Source of the DNA: Diphasiastrum complanatum
Taxonomy: Eukaryota > Streptophyta > Lycopodiopsida > Lycopodiales > Lycopodiaceae
Direction of reading: 5' to 3'
DNA length: 64,000 nucleotides
Assembly: GCA_029204225.1 (NCBI GenBank)
Contig: CM055097.1
Location: forward strand, 29,603,785-29,667,784
The notes under the pieces are model-generated. The model had not been told where the DNA came from, ran no database searches, and saw nothing but the letters and a program-made list of their open reading frames with translations. The position numbers were made by a program, and so were the translations under genes. Every line of letters begins with the position of its first letter. Within the stretch, counting starts at the first letter, position 1. Shown here piece after piece: positions 11,160-24,770 of this stretch.

Positions 11160-14100
11160 AGGAGGGTACTATAAAATTATGGATGGCAAATATATTTTAT
11201 GTTTTAGTTCATGTTTGATCAGTATCTCTTAGAGTTTGCATCTCATTTTGTATGTAGATGGTGATTTTTCTACATTGGCAAGATTGTTGGTTTGCTCTCT
11301 TTGTAACCAAAGATCAGGGACATGGATTTGGATCTTGAATGATCTGAAATCCTTCACATGGTATCTGAGCTCTTGTGTTTTAAATTATTTATGAGTCAAC
11401 CACATTTATCAAAGATTTGGAGGAGTTACCAATGCTAGAGCATGTAGATTGATTTCTACTCAAAAGTCTCCATTTTTGCATATGTAGAATTAATTTTTTG
11501 TAGGTCAAAACTCAATGTAGGTTTATATACTTGACCAATTTTGATTTCACACTTGGTTTACTGGAATTGGCTGATTTTTGGTGCATTAGAAAGGTCTCAT
11601 TGGAGGTACAAGATGATATATCAAGTTTTTAGAAACTGCATGTAGAATTTGAGATATTCAATTTTTTGTGACTGTGTCAAAACCCTAATTTTGATTGGAT
11701 CTCTAGTTTGTGAGGTTACTGAGCTTCATTTTAGTGTGTATCAATCTTATGAAGTGTAAAGAATCATTAGATTGAGGATAGATCATAGGTTGATCAAGAT
11801 TTTACTATTCTAAGTGTTGATTTTCTAGTTAGAAGTGCTAGAAGAGATTTGAGAGGTTCCATATCTTTGTGATTTCTTCTTGAGTTCATTTTTTGACATT
11901 CAAGAGAGTGCTTTGTGCATTGGAATGGGTTGTAAGAAGAATATCAGCTCATTGCAACATGGCTACAAGTGGTGGATTCATGTTAGAAGGCAATGATAGG
12001 CTTATCTCAAGTAACTATTTGTTGTGGAAAGTGAGGATGGAATCACTTCTTGAGATGCATGATGTTTTGGATATTGTTGTAGGTTTGGAGGAGAGACCAG
12101 AAACTCAACAAGATCAAACGAGGTGTGATAAGAGGGCCAAAAGTGCTCTACACATGATTAAGATGAATGTTACCAATGAGCTTCTCAAGGAGATTGGTAA
12201 GTGCACATCATCTTTGGAGGCTTGGGAAGCTTTATGAATCCAAATCTACATCAAGAGTGCTTACTCTTAGGAGGCAAATCTTTCAAAGTTTGCAAAAGAA
12301 GGAAGAGAGTACTCATGCTTTTGTTTTGAAGGTTAAAGCATTCAATGATAAGTTAGCATGTATTGATGAGAGCATTAAGGAGGTAGAACTTGTTCAAGTT
12401 ATACTTAATGGCTTGTTGGATGATCATGCTATTCTTGTTCAAAGTTTTGCTATTCAAAAGACTTTGCCAAGTATTGTGGATTTGCAAGAGATTTTGGTGA
12501 ATGAGTATAGGCTTCAATCAAGAGGAGGTGGATCTACATCAACATCTTATTATGAAGAGGAGGCTATGTTCATCAAAGGCAAGTTCAAGGGCAAAGGCAA
12601 AGGAAAGTGGTCAAAAGGACAAGATCAAGGTGAGACTTCCTCTTTTGGCAAAAAGAAAGATAAGTCTAGATTGAAATGCTTTTATTGTGGAATCAAAGGG
12701 CATTTTGCTAATGAATGTTTGAAGAAGCAAAGAGATGAAGGTAGCAAGCAAATCAACTTTACTACTAATGATGAGGATCTAGGTGGTTGTGATTCTCTTT
12801 TGATGTGTTCTTCAAGTCCAATATCAAGTGAAGGTGACAAATATTCATGGTCGATTGATAGTGGAGCTAGTTCACACATGACTAGTCACAAGGAGTTCTT
12901 TACTTCTTTGGTCACTAATGATGGAGCCAAGAAAGAAATTCACATGGCCAATGGTGGTAGGTATGTGATCGAAGGTATTGGTTCATTTTTTATTTGTCTT
13001 TCTACTAATAGGAAAGCAAGACTTGATGGTGTTCTTTACATTCCTTCACTTTTAAAGAATTTGCTAAGTGTTGGTCAAATGATAAAGAAAGAATACATGG
13101 TAAAGTTTGGTGGTGATGCTTGTTTCATTACAAAGGAAGAAATCTTGATTGCTAGGGGCAATAGACAAGGTAGACTTTTTGAGCTTGATGCTTTTGTTAT
13201 GGCCAACAAAAAGGATGGAATGGAAAAGGAGATTGGTCTCAACTTTCCAAAGTTCCCTTTTAGTATCAATAAGATTGGTGGACCTTATGCAAAGTCTAAC
13301 AAGCTTCCTTATGCTAGATCTAGGTCAAGATCTAATATGCTTCTTGGAGATGTTCATCTTTGTGCTAACTTGGCTAGTCTTGAGGATAATGATGTTTCAA
13401 TGGTTCTTCATGGCAAGTTCAAGAATGAAAAAAGTAAGGGAAGAGCTAACTTCATCAATAGTGGTGAAGGATCTTTCTTGAAAAAGATTGTTGCTAATGA
13501 TTTCTTTGATCATACGGAAAAAGATGTTGCTAGGTGCATGCATGAAGGAGGCGGTTCCTCTACATTCTTTTGTGATGAGTCCAAGAAAGTCATTTTTGCA
13601 GCAAGTGGAGTCACATGTCTTCATAAAGAGAGTAGATCAAATGGTTTTATCAAGAGGCTTTGTGAGGGAGATAGTCACAAGTCAAGAAGAAGAGAAGTAT
13701 GTGAAGAGTTCAAAGTAGGATGTACTTTGAATGATGTCATTGTGAATGATAGTGAGGAATACTCATTATCATATGAGTAATTACCTAGAACATTGAGTAG
13801 AAGTTTTTGTTTGAAAAAAGAGAGTACTTCAATCATCCTTATGTTGAAGGTACTAATCATTTTTTTCATGTCTTCTAATGTTTTTGAGGTTTCTACTTCT
13901 TATGATGCAATCATTAAGAGGGAGTCTTATGAAGGAAAGAGCAATGGAAGATTGGTTCTAAGGAAGGTCCAAGGCATGGATCTCACATCTCTTCATCAAC
14001 TCAAAGGATCCTATGATTATGAATTTATCACTAATGATCAAGATGGCAAAAATTTGGCTGGAGAAGACTACATGGAGCAAATTGAGAGGCAATTTCTTCA

Positions 14101-15696
14101 AGGCAAGGGAGATCTCATTGGTGAGCTTATTGAGGTTTTTTAGGACTCAAAAAGGCAAGTGGAAGCGACTCACTTTGCTTTACTCACATGTTTTGGAGAA
14201 TCTTCTTGTGTAGATGATGCTATGCAAGTGGATTTTGGTTCTCATGATTTTCATGCTGGAAAATCAGGTAATGGATCTGGAAAAAAAAAGTTTGTTTAAT
14301 GACTTTGATGGTCAAGAGGGAGATCAAGAGGTTGGTCTCAAAGGGCTTCAACAACACAAAAGGAAAGGTGGCAATTTGGAGCTAGTCAAGCGGATCAAAG
14401 GAGGGTCAATTGGCAAAGATGTTATGCATCTATTATTTCAGGAGTCTTTAGACTCAAGTAAGTTCAAAGTAGCAGCAAGGAAGTGTTGTTTAATTTTACT
14501 TTACTTGATCTATCTCATGTTTGAGCTATTTCATGTGAATGTGTGCAAATTGTCAAGATATGGACAAACTAGCTACATTGTCTTGCAATATCTTATTGTT
14601 GGAATTGTACTAGCATTCTTGGTTGGTTTTGCTGATGGAAATGAAGCTATTTGAGGTTCATTATGTCACTCATTCATGGCCAAGTCATCAAGTGTTGATG
14701 ATATCTTGTGGCAAGATGGAGATGGAGGCTCATTCATGGAGTTTTATGGTGGAGACATATCAAGAAACAAAAGCGTTGGAGGAGAAAAACAAGAAAATGG
14801 CCATCACTCACATTTATTGTTTGGTTGATGTAATTTTCCAAAGAGTTCAAAGTTTGAAGCATGGAGGAATCATTTCATTCAACTTCTATTTGGTTCTTCA
14901 TGTTCTAGTTATATCTTGATGTGTAAAATTGATGTAAGAAATAGTGAAGCATCCAATCTATTCTCTATATCAATTATGAAAGATACTTTAGAACCTTAGA
15001 AAGGAGATCTATACTTAGGATGGAGATCATTCTAAAGCTGGATCAAAGTAGTATGGTTAAAACTATGCCAAAACTAGTTGAAGAGGGAGTGTGAGAGATT
15101 TCAACAAGTTTAGTCATATTTTGGTAAATTGTCAATTGAGGCCAAAACTCATTTTAGACTTAGAGATAAAATTTTTGAAGTTATGTTAGTTTAAAATACA
15201 TTCAATAAACACTTTTTGAAAGTGTAGGAAAGTCGAGTTTGAGAGAGATTCAAATTTGAGCTTTGGGTACATTGAATCTAGTCCCAAAATAGTAGGGTCC
15301 TTCATATGAAAGGAAAAGCCAAGTGGCAAAATAGGGTTTGGACCTACTATATATTGTTGTAACTCGTGGAGAAAGGGATCCTCTCTCTTCTCTCTCTCAG
15401 TTCTACTACTCATTGGTGCACTCTCATGATGTTATCTTGCAATTCTATGTGTAGAATGATCATTTATTGCTATTTTTGGTTCCAACGTGTGAAATATAGT
15501 AGGGTACTGTAATTGTATGGACAACAACTATATTTTATGGTTTAGTTCATGTTTGATTAGTATCTCTTAGAGTTTGCATCTCATTTTGCATGTAGATGCT
15601 GATTTTTCTACATTGGCAGGATTGTTGGTTTGCTTTGTTTGTAACCAAATATCAGGGACATGGATTTGGATCTTGAATGATCTAAAATCCTTCACA
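11160..15696 (+). mobile_element. LTR element of family A (A1), Gag-protease plus unknown coding tail, no RT or integrase seen
   Basis: Parts in order: truncated 5' LTR about 11165-11358; primer site 11359-11372 (TGGTATCTGAGCTC); Gag from the ATG at 11959 with a CCHC knuckle (CFYCGIKGHFANEC, about 12.68 kb); protease WSIDSGASSHMTS (about 12.85 kb); a long coding tail of unknown function (about 13.2-14.15 kb and probably on to 14.9 kb); purine tract ending at 15089; 3' LTR 15090-15696. The Gag and protease are Copia-like. The region where Copia integrase and RT belong is replaced by the unknown tail, so the element looks non-autonomous. LTR overlap (about 190 bp) differs by about 8 percent by eye. 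Broken, with roughly three to five breaks. Confidence 0.85.
15090..15696 (+). repeat. 3' LTR of A1
   Basis: Begins TGTGAGAGATTTCAAC right after a GAAGAGGGAG purine tract and ends CCTTCACA; 607 bp. The last 190 bp or so match the 5' LTR remnant ending at 11358. Its first part matches the LTRs at 31313 and 47109. Confidence 0.85.
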
Positions 15697-16915
15697 CATT
15701 CCTTTGGTCTCTTTATGTGGTTTTCTCATTTTAATCTTAAGATATGTTTGTTTGAATCAACTTAGCTTAAATAGGTTTTGGTAGGATAGAATTGTAATAT
15801 TTCTATATATTTATTACATCATATTATAAATATTTGCAACATATGTTTTTATTTGTAACTAGAGTAGAGATATTATGTATAATGTTTATGATGATAGGAA
15901 TTCCATGGCTTTACTTGTGTTTTTCACATTTTTTTGAATCTTATTCATATATTTTCAAATCCTCATCTTTATCCTTATTATGTGTGTTGTTTTTTAATGA
16001 TTGTGTGCATGGTACCAAGAGGGAGAGATGTGTTAGCTACATGAAGAGCATTATTGGTGGAAATGTAGTAGTAGTCGAGGGAAGAATATTATTTCATTAG
16101 ATTTGACCCTTAATTTAGCTACTACACAATGTCCTGAATGCAAAATATCCATCTTAAAGTTGAAGCTACAGATCCTTCTTTAATGATTTTGTTGAATCAT
16201 ATTCTTTCATCTATGAGTTAATAATGGATCACACTCTTTAGTTAAAACGCCAAGCCTTTGATCTCTCATGCATTCTTCCTATCTTTTCGTCATTTGTGTA
16301 TCATAGTCTCATATGACAATATCACAATTCATGTCACAATTGTAAATCACATGTGGTCATACTAAAAGACTTCACATATTGGAGAGTCCACCATAAAAAT
16401 TTAGTATCTCTATTTTTTTAAATTTGAACATGGACAAATATATTTGTCTTGATGGAATTTTCTATCTATCATAAAATAGTTCAAGCATCACGGAAGAAGC
16501 ATTGAGTTTTGTGCACTAATGTGCCTTTTCCTCTTTAGTTGAAATAATAGGTCCTGAAACTTTTGTAGTTTTATTCTCATAGATGAGCACAACTAATGAT
16601 TAAATATCTTCCAAACATTGTGATTGTACTTTTAATTGTTTGTCAAAATTTTTATTAACCAAATATTTCCTTTAGCCCTCCTTTCATGGGATCTCTAATT
16701 CGTACCTAAACTTTTTTCCGATGGAGGATTGTGTATTGGGTTCTAGCTTATGCATTGTTGATTTTACAGCAAATTACTTACATTACTTATGCAATGTTTC
16801 TAGTTTAACCACAAAGGCATTGTGGCTTTTTGCTCGGATCTAACTAGAATGACTATTGTGGTAGTGTAGAATTTAATCTGTAAGTCATCCACCAGTCATT
16901 ATCCCGCCTCACCTG
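15697..16915. other. No gene recognised
   Basis: AT-rich sequence with no coding motif or repeat terminus that I can identify on either strand. Confidence 0.5.
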
Positions 16916-19420
16916 TGTCACTAAGGTGGCCAATACTTATGTAATCGGCTACTGGTGATGGGTGTATCAAGCTGTTGAAGTGTCATGGCTCCATGGTTAA
17001 GGATTTCTTTGATGCGGTATGGACCTTCACCTATGAACTTCATTTTTTTCTTGATCATCTTGGTTTTGTACATGAGGACCATATCTCCTGCTCGGAGATC
17101 CTTCTTGTGCAACCGATGATCATGCCATGCCTTGCAACATGTTTTTTCAGAGGCAAGTGCATGCACAACTAATAGGCACATCTCGCAAAATTTATGTAGA
17201 GCTTCATGGCATAATTGTAGAGATTTGGAATCATCCAGGCGCTATGTGGTGGCAACTCACAATGATGGTACCAAAAACTCTATTGGCATTACAACGTCTT
17301 GACCATAAACCAGCTAGAGCCTGGAATGGCATTTGATCAGTGCTACCCTTGTATGTTGTTTCGAATGCCCACAAAGCAGCATGTACCTTGTGCTCTCAAT
17401 CAGATCTGCTAGCTTCGATTGTTTTCACGATGACGCTACATATAATCTTATTGGATGATTGTGCTTGCCCATTACCGCAAGGATAATAGGGTGTTCTGAA
17501 CCGATGGATCACGAAAAACTCTTCCACTAATACCTTGATAGTCTCATTGACAAAGTGTCTCCCATGATCACTAACTATCTCCACCAGGCATCCAAAGAGC
17601 ACAACAATATTTTCATACAAAAATTTGGCAGTATTTCTGGCATCATCCACTCGTACGACCTTGGATTCCGCCCATTTGGTAAGATAATTTGTAGCCACAA
17701 TGATGTATCGGGCTTGGGTACTCGTGGCTGCTAGGTGGATATGACCGATATAGTCCAATCCCCAATTCTCGAATGGTGCCTGGGCCATGATCGGATGTAA
17801 CAAGTCAAAGTTGGTCATGGTGGGTCTCCTAGCTCATTGACACACATTGCATTTTTTCAAGTATTCTTTTGTATCCTTGTGACTGTAGGATCTTGTGAAT
17901 TGTAATGTCCATTGCGAAATGACTACCATCCATGCCTTCATGCGAGAGTGAAACAATCTGGGTGGTTTCATGGGGAAAAACACACCTTCGGAGGACGTCA
18001 TCAAGTCCTCTTCGATAAACCTGGCCGGTAATCAATTGATAAGGTCGAGATTTCAACACTAATTTTTGATGTTCTACCTTAGGTAAGGAGTTATTTGGTT
18101 GGCCCCACATTAAGTATTCAACAATATCTACAGACTAATCTAGTATCGTGTCAAAGTAGAATAAGGCAATATCTGGTAACTCATCATCGGGTTGGGTTAC
18201 AATCTCCTTCCCTTTAATTCGTGACACATGATCCACCATGTAATGTTGTTTTCCCTTGCGTACCACGATCCTAAAATCAAACTTTAACTACAGGATTAAC
18301 CACCTAGTGATTGTCCTGGTGTTGCAAGTCTTGTTCACTATATACATCAAGGGTTGATGGTTCATATAAAATGCAAAGTGGGTGGCCATCAAATAATGTC
18401 TAAATCTCTTGACCAAAAAAATCATTTTTAGTGCCTCTCATTCTGTTGTTGAGTAGTTCATCTCTGCTTCGTTGAGCTATCAGCTAGCAAAACGGATTGG
18501 AACATCTTTTTTGTGTTCTCTTGGCTGGGTCAAGATGGCTCCAATAGCATACTTCGATGCATCCGTATGCACATGAAATTTAATAGTCCAATTGGGCGGC
18601 TGTAAGATCGGTGCTGAGATCAACGCTTCCTTGAGCTTTTGGAAAGCCTGTAGGGTTTCTTGGTCCAATGTGGAACTGTGGTGAGTTTATAAATCGGCCT
18701 GGTTAACTCTGCAAAGTCTAAAATGAGGATCCGATAATAGTTAGCGTGCCCCATGAATATATGCACTTCACAAATCGTGCCTAGTGGTGGTAGATCTACG
18801 ATGACTCATATCTTGGAGAGATCAGTGGCGATTTTGTGTCTTGATACAATGTGGCCCAGAATTAGGACGTGCATTCCCAAAACTAACACTTTTTTGGGTT
18901 CAAGGAGATTTGGTACTTGTGCCATTGAATTAGAACTTTCTCTAGTTGAGATAGGTGCTCATTGTTAGGTTCATGCACACACAGATCGTCCAAGAAAATT
19001 TCCAAAATTTTTTGTAAGTAATCTTTGAATGTCATTTGCCTAACTCTCTAGAAAGTCCTCGAGGCATTGCAAAGTTTGGAAGACATCACCTTATAGGCAT
19101 ATGTTCCCCATTCAGTGGCAAATGCGATCTTATGTTGATCTTCAAGCGCGATCTTGACGTGATTGTAGCCGTTGAAATTGTCCAGAGAAAACTATAGGCT
19201 TCTATCATCATCAGCTTTAGAAGCGATATCTTTCACCGCCGATGTGGTTGGATCCACCTTCACTACTTGCTCTATGTTCTCGAAGGTGAGTTTTCCAGTA
19301 TCCTAGTTAGCTTGAAGCACAAAAGCTTTGAGATGTTTCTTTTCCACATAGGTGAGGATTGAAGCTTGGTTCTTTGTGGACACACTAATCACCCTTATCC
19401 AACTTTGCTACTTCGGGGGT
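16915..19420 (-). mobile_element. Ty3/Gypsy pol relic: RT, RNase H and integrase
   Basis: Reverse-strand parts from right to left: degraded reverse transcriptase (about 19.4-18.7 kb), RNase H portion (about 18.67-18.2 kb, HTDASKYAIGAIL), the integrase zinc-binding region (about 18.1-17.83 kb), the integrase core (about 17.82-17.4 kb, GLDYIGHI and SDHGRHFVNE) and the integrase C-terminus (17.18-16.92 kb, GPYRIKEIL). The RT-RH-INT order identifies Ty3/Gypsy. There is no chromodomain in the visible end, and the wording resembles the Tat/Athila branch, a weak inference. No LTRs found. Broken many times; old. Confidence 0.85.
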
Positions 19421-19600
19421 GGGGGCGACACTAGTCCAAAATTTCATCCTATGATTATTTGGTAGATGAGTAAAAAGTAAAGAATTATCTTATTATATAT
19501 CAGTTACTTTGTTTACAAGTGGATGTAGCTAGATGCACATGACCCCTTTGGTTGTAAGTGGATTGTTGATTGATAGGCCTACTTTTTATTTTTCTAAAAG
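19421..19600. other. Unassigned sequence
   Basis: Short stretch between the Gypsy relic and a tandem duplication; nothing recognised. Confidence 0.4.
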
Positions 19601-19741
19601 TGCTTATGTATGCACTAGTCAAAATGCCCTTTTTTTCCCTATTAAAATACATCAAATAGTACGCACTAGTTAAAAGTGCTTATGTATGCACTAGTTAAAA
19701 TGCCTTTCTTTTCCCTATTGAAATACATCAAATGGTCATGA
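19601..19741. repeat. Two-copy tandem duplication, 76-bp spacing
   Basis: TGCTTATGTATGCACTAGT starts both units (19601 and 19677), and both contain CCCTATT-AAATACATCAAAT. Few mismatches. Confidence 0.85.
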
Positions 19742-20680
19742 AGGTTACCATAGGAGCATATAATAAGTAGACAAAGAAATTTCTTATGATCAAAGTTAGT
19801 TCGACCTTATTTTGATGTGATTGATGGCTTTCATCCTTGACATGGATATAAGTAATTCACATATAAATGTAAAATAAGAACTACGATTTTTACAACTAAA
19901 ATAATTAAATAAGGAACTCATTTGATGTCGACAAAAATAATTGGGCCTTGTTTTCTTTTCTTTTTCAAATTAGAAGCTTTGAGTTCCATATGTTGCTAAA
20001 AATGTATTGAACAAATAATTTCATTTCTATCAATAGACGATTAGTTGGAAAAATAATTGTCCTACTTGGCATGCTATGCCAAAAGCAAAAGGTTCCCATG
20101 TATTGCACTTGAACATGTATGTTGTCATAATATTGATTTCTTAGCGTACATACTAAGAGATATTTGAATTATCAATTAATAGTATGTACTTTGTGTAAGA
20201 TCTCAACATGCTAATAAAAGACTTGATGAGTGCTTGATGTGCAACTTTATGAGTGCTTTGCATGGTTTATGTGCAACCTATCTTGGTGGTAGCCTCAAGA
20301 GTCCAAACATTGTTTTCAAGTAGTCGTGGATGTTGATAGTTGATATTGTATTGTAGAGCACTTGCACTTTATCGTTATGAGGCATTTATGTCACATGTAG
20401 CACAATTTGTGGGTGCAACTAATCACTTCATTTTCCAATCACATCCATTTACACTTGTTATAAAGTTTGCACTATTGTGAAATAGATACTTATTGTGTCA
20501 AGTGTTGTTGCTACCATAATTAACCATCGGAGAGCTTCCTAGATTATACATATATTTGAAAATTAGGGTAGATTCTCTATAGAGTTTGATTATATTAAGG
20601 CTCCCAAGAAATTTCTATAATAACGGGTTCTCATATGTAAATTTTGATGAATATAATATTAAGTGCAAGTTAGGTAGGAT
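19742..20680. other. No gene recognised
   Basis: AT-rich unassigned sequence; nothing coding-like or terminal-repeat-like seen. Confidence 0.5.
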
Positions 20681-20808
20681 GTCCAAACTAAGCATAAGTA
20701 GTCATGCTTATTGTCCAAACTAAGCACAAGTAGTCATGCATTTTGTCCAAACTAAGCAGAAGTATTCATGCATATTGGTCAAGATGAGCATAGACATATA
20801 TTAGGTTT
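20681..20808. repeat. Four 32-bp tandem units
   Basis: GTCCAAACTAAGCA-AAGTA-TCATGC units start at 20681, 20713 and 20745, with a diverged fourth at 20777. Regular 32-bp spacing; minisatellite-like. Confidence 0.85.
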
Positions 20809-21103
20809 TATGATTGGTCTTGCCTTGAAAGGGCAAGAGTGTGTGCTTACTTATTATATTAAGTTGTTGAGTTTGGCCCATGAAATTGAGATAGAATACT
20901 TAAAGTACTTACTTCAATACCTTGAACTTTTCACCTTTGAAAGGCCATAATAGTGTACCCAAACTTCCCAAGATGGTTCTTTTTGGACCTACCTTATAGA
21001 TGGCAATGGTATCTTAATTGATGCCTCAAAAGTTCAAGTGGCATGTTTTGGGCTAACGTAAGTTTATTATAATTCACAAATGGACTTTCTTGTGTATTTG
21101 GAG

Positions 21104-22263
<1,160 letters not shown>

Positions 22264-22865
22264 TGTGCTACCTACTTGTTGGAGGATAGATAGTTCTCAA
22301 GAGATATCTTCACCACTTACACAGGTTAAGGAACTCAAGGCTTTCTCTGTTCTCCTGAAAACTCAGTAATTACATTGAAACGTCTATGGAGTACATATAG
22401 GGGGTCGAGAGCGAACATACGCATCTCTTGACAACTGATGTGTCGGTTCTTATTTAAATTTACTTAACTAATTCTAACCAATTAGAAAATTGAAAATGTT
22501 CAAAGTCTATGTGGCATCTTTGTCACACGGCTTTGTTCCAATGAGAAACGAGCACGTGGAAGGTTGCAACGTTTGCATGGGGCGTGAACAATCTGAATCA
22601 TCAGGAATATTCTTCTCTTAGGTTTAGCCTTCTTTTTAAGGTGGGTGTCGTTTCATAAATGCCCTTCGTTTAATAGTCCTTCCTTTAGATGCATTTATTT
22701 GCATATCTTTTTCTTCAATATATCGTTGAATAATTTTATTGTTGCTGCGCCCATTAGATATTTCTTTATATTCGATATTGTCTTCATCATTTGAATGGAG
22801 TTGATTAGGCTTTTACATCACAAAAATAATAATTCACGAAAAAGTGCATGTAATAGTGTATTACA
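22264..22865 (-). mobile_element. Candidate 3' LTR preceded by a polypurine tract
   Basis: In reverse-strand sense a GAGGAGGAGGATA purine run (about 22866-22880) is followed by TGTAATACAC and, about 600 bp on, ...GTAGGTAGCACA. TG...CA ends next to a polypurine tract are the classic 3' LTR signature. No second copy of this LTR was found in the window, so the call is tentative and the superfamily is unknown. Confidence 0.45.
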
Positions 22866-23460
22866 TATCCTCCTCCTCAAACGTGAAGCGTCCTCGCGAA
22901 CAATTGAAATCAACAACAACTTCAGAAACTTCGAAAGATATTTCTTTATGCATTTCATAATGGATCTCGAACATTTATAAAATATAACATATTCTTTAAA
23001 TTGAATATATACAAAATCTGTACATTCACTCTGGAGCATTTTGCAATCTCTGTGAGAACCTCTCATCAACTTCGATTTGTCTTTGGATCTTTCGTTGCTT
23101 GGCCTCATGGTATTGCCCAATAATTCGGTTGTCAAACTCAGCTATCTTGATCCCTAAAAATGTTTCTTTGTAAAGAACTGCTGCAATTATGTTGTCTTCA
23201 ATCGTAGCCCTTCTTGGTACTATGTCCTTCAGCAGCTCACCATCAAGGTAGAGGCTCTACATCGCTTCAAGTACGTTGGCAATAAGATTGACGAGTCCAT
23301 TCACTGAATAACTGACGAAATTCTTGTGATCTTTGTGAGCTCTTCTATCCTTGAGGCAGCAGACTACATTCTCATAATGAATGTGGTAGTTCTCCTCCCA
23401 GTCGACGTATATGGTCCAAAGCTTTGGGTAGGAAACATCCACATCCTACAGTAGGTTCTC
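22866..23460 (-). mobile_element. Unrecognised coding-like stretch beside the candidate LTR
   Basis: Reverse-strand reading shows protein-like sequence without any motif I know, for example YPKLWTIYVDWEENYHIHY and NRIIGQYHEAKQRKIQRQI in separate stretches. Its position directly upstream of a polypurine tract suggests the 3' coding region of an LTR element. It is broken. I cannot assign a domain; it may instead be a host gene fragment. Confidence 0.3.
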
Positions 23461-23639
23461 TCTATCGTGAGTGACGGCCTCACAAGGGGCATGACATAGG
23501 CGCGTTATCGACATGTTTTGGTGCCATGCATCACCATCCTAGGTGGTCCACATGTCGCCGACAGGACGGTGCTTGATGGGACCCACTATGCTATGCCTAT
23601 ATAGTGGTGGGGCTTCCCTTTTGCCATTCACTCAGTCTT
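23461..23639. other. Unassigned sequence
   Basis: Slightly GC-richer than its surroundings, with no coding motif seen. Confidence 0.3.
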
Positions 23640-24770
23640 CCAAGGAAGTATGAGATACTTTAAGCACTCTCTATGATGTTCGAGATATCGCACTCTCTAG
23701 GAAGTTGAGAATGAATCGATGACTAATCATTTAGATAACTTCAAAAATCTGCTTGAACAAATGACTACAATAGGATTTGAGGTCCAAGATTAAAATGTAG
23801 TAATGACGCTAATATCTAGTTTACCTATTTCATATGAAAGCTGGGTATAATGATAGTGTCTACACAAGGTAGATATAGCTTTTTCAAGAGTGATCACTTC
23901 GAAATAAGCGAGGAGAGAATCAACAACCAGTATTAACTCAAAGAATCAAGCCCCATTTTCTAAGAAGGGCTTCAAGAAGTAGAAGAAGACGAAGAAGAGA
24001 AGAATCAACACAAAAATCATCAAAACCCACAAATGAAGGAGCAGCTCTCATCTTCAAAGGCCAAGATATCCTACAAGTACTACAAGAGGATCAACCATAA
24101 TATTCAAAATTACAAAATCCTGAAATTTAAGAAGTTGCAGCAACAAAAGATTGGATTCAACAAGAAGTGAATATTGTGGAGACAACACAAGCACAAAAAA
24201 ATTGCAGATGGCCATTCTACCTTTATGACAAACTCGTATGAAAACTTTTGGTATTTGGACTCTGGAGCCACACATCTAGAGCCACACAACCAAGGAGTGG
24301 TTCCAACAATATCAAACAAATGCCACCAAGTATGTCCATCTAGGTGATAAGTGCACTCACCAAATTATTGGTCGAGGTACAATTAAGTTCCATTTCCATA
24401 ATAGAGAAGTAAAGTCCATCCCTAATGTACTATACATTCTTGGTCCACAAAATAATCTATTGCCTATTAGTAGAATAATAGACTTTGAGCATAAAATAGA
24501 GTTCAATTATGATTGCTAGCAAATACTTGATATTTTTATGAAGGTCCTTGCACACAGAAAGAGTCAAGGTTACCTATACAAGTTGAGTCAAATTTATTCT
24601 TCCAATGTTCAAGCTTTAAACACTACCACCTCAATAAGTAAAGACTTACTACTTTGGCATTATAGACTAGGTCACATTAATTACAAATCTTCTTTTATGA
24701 TGTAAAGCTAAAAGCTGATTGCTCCTCTTCAAATATATATAAGGTTGAAGCTTGTCATGACTTGCTAACA
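23640..24770 (+). mobile_element. Copia relic: Gag end, protease, start of the integrase region
   Basis: Forward-strand pieces: a Gag segment (about 23.7-23.85 kb, with the Copia pattern of an LL-Q-T block followed by a SLP-SY-SW-like block), the protease start FWYLDSGATH (about 24.25 kb) and the pre-integrase block LLLWHYRLGHINY (about 24.65 kb). No LTRs recognised. Heavily broken and old. Confidence 0.75.

Noticed and set aside
20681-20808. Regular 32-bp repeats considered as a CRISPR array
   Set aside because: The units are head-to-tail without distinct spacers, and the sequence is plant nuclear.
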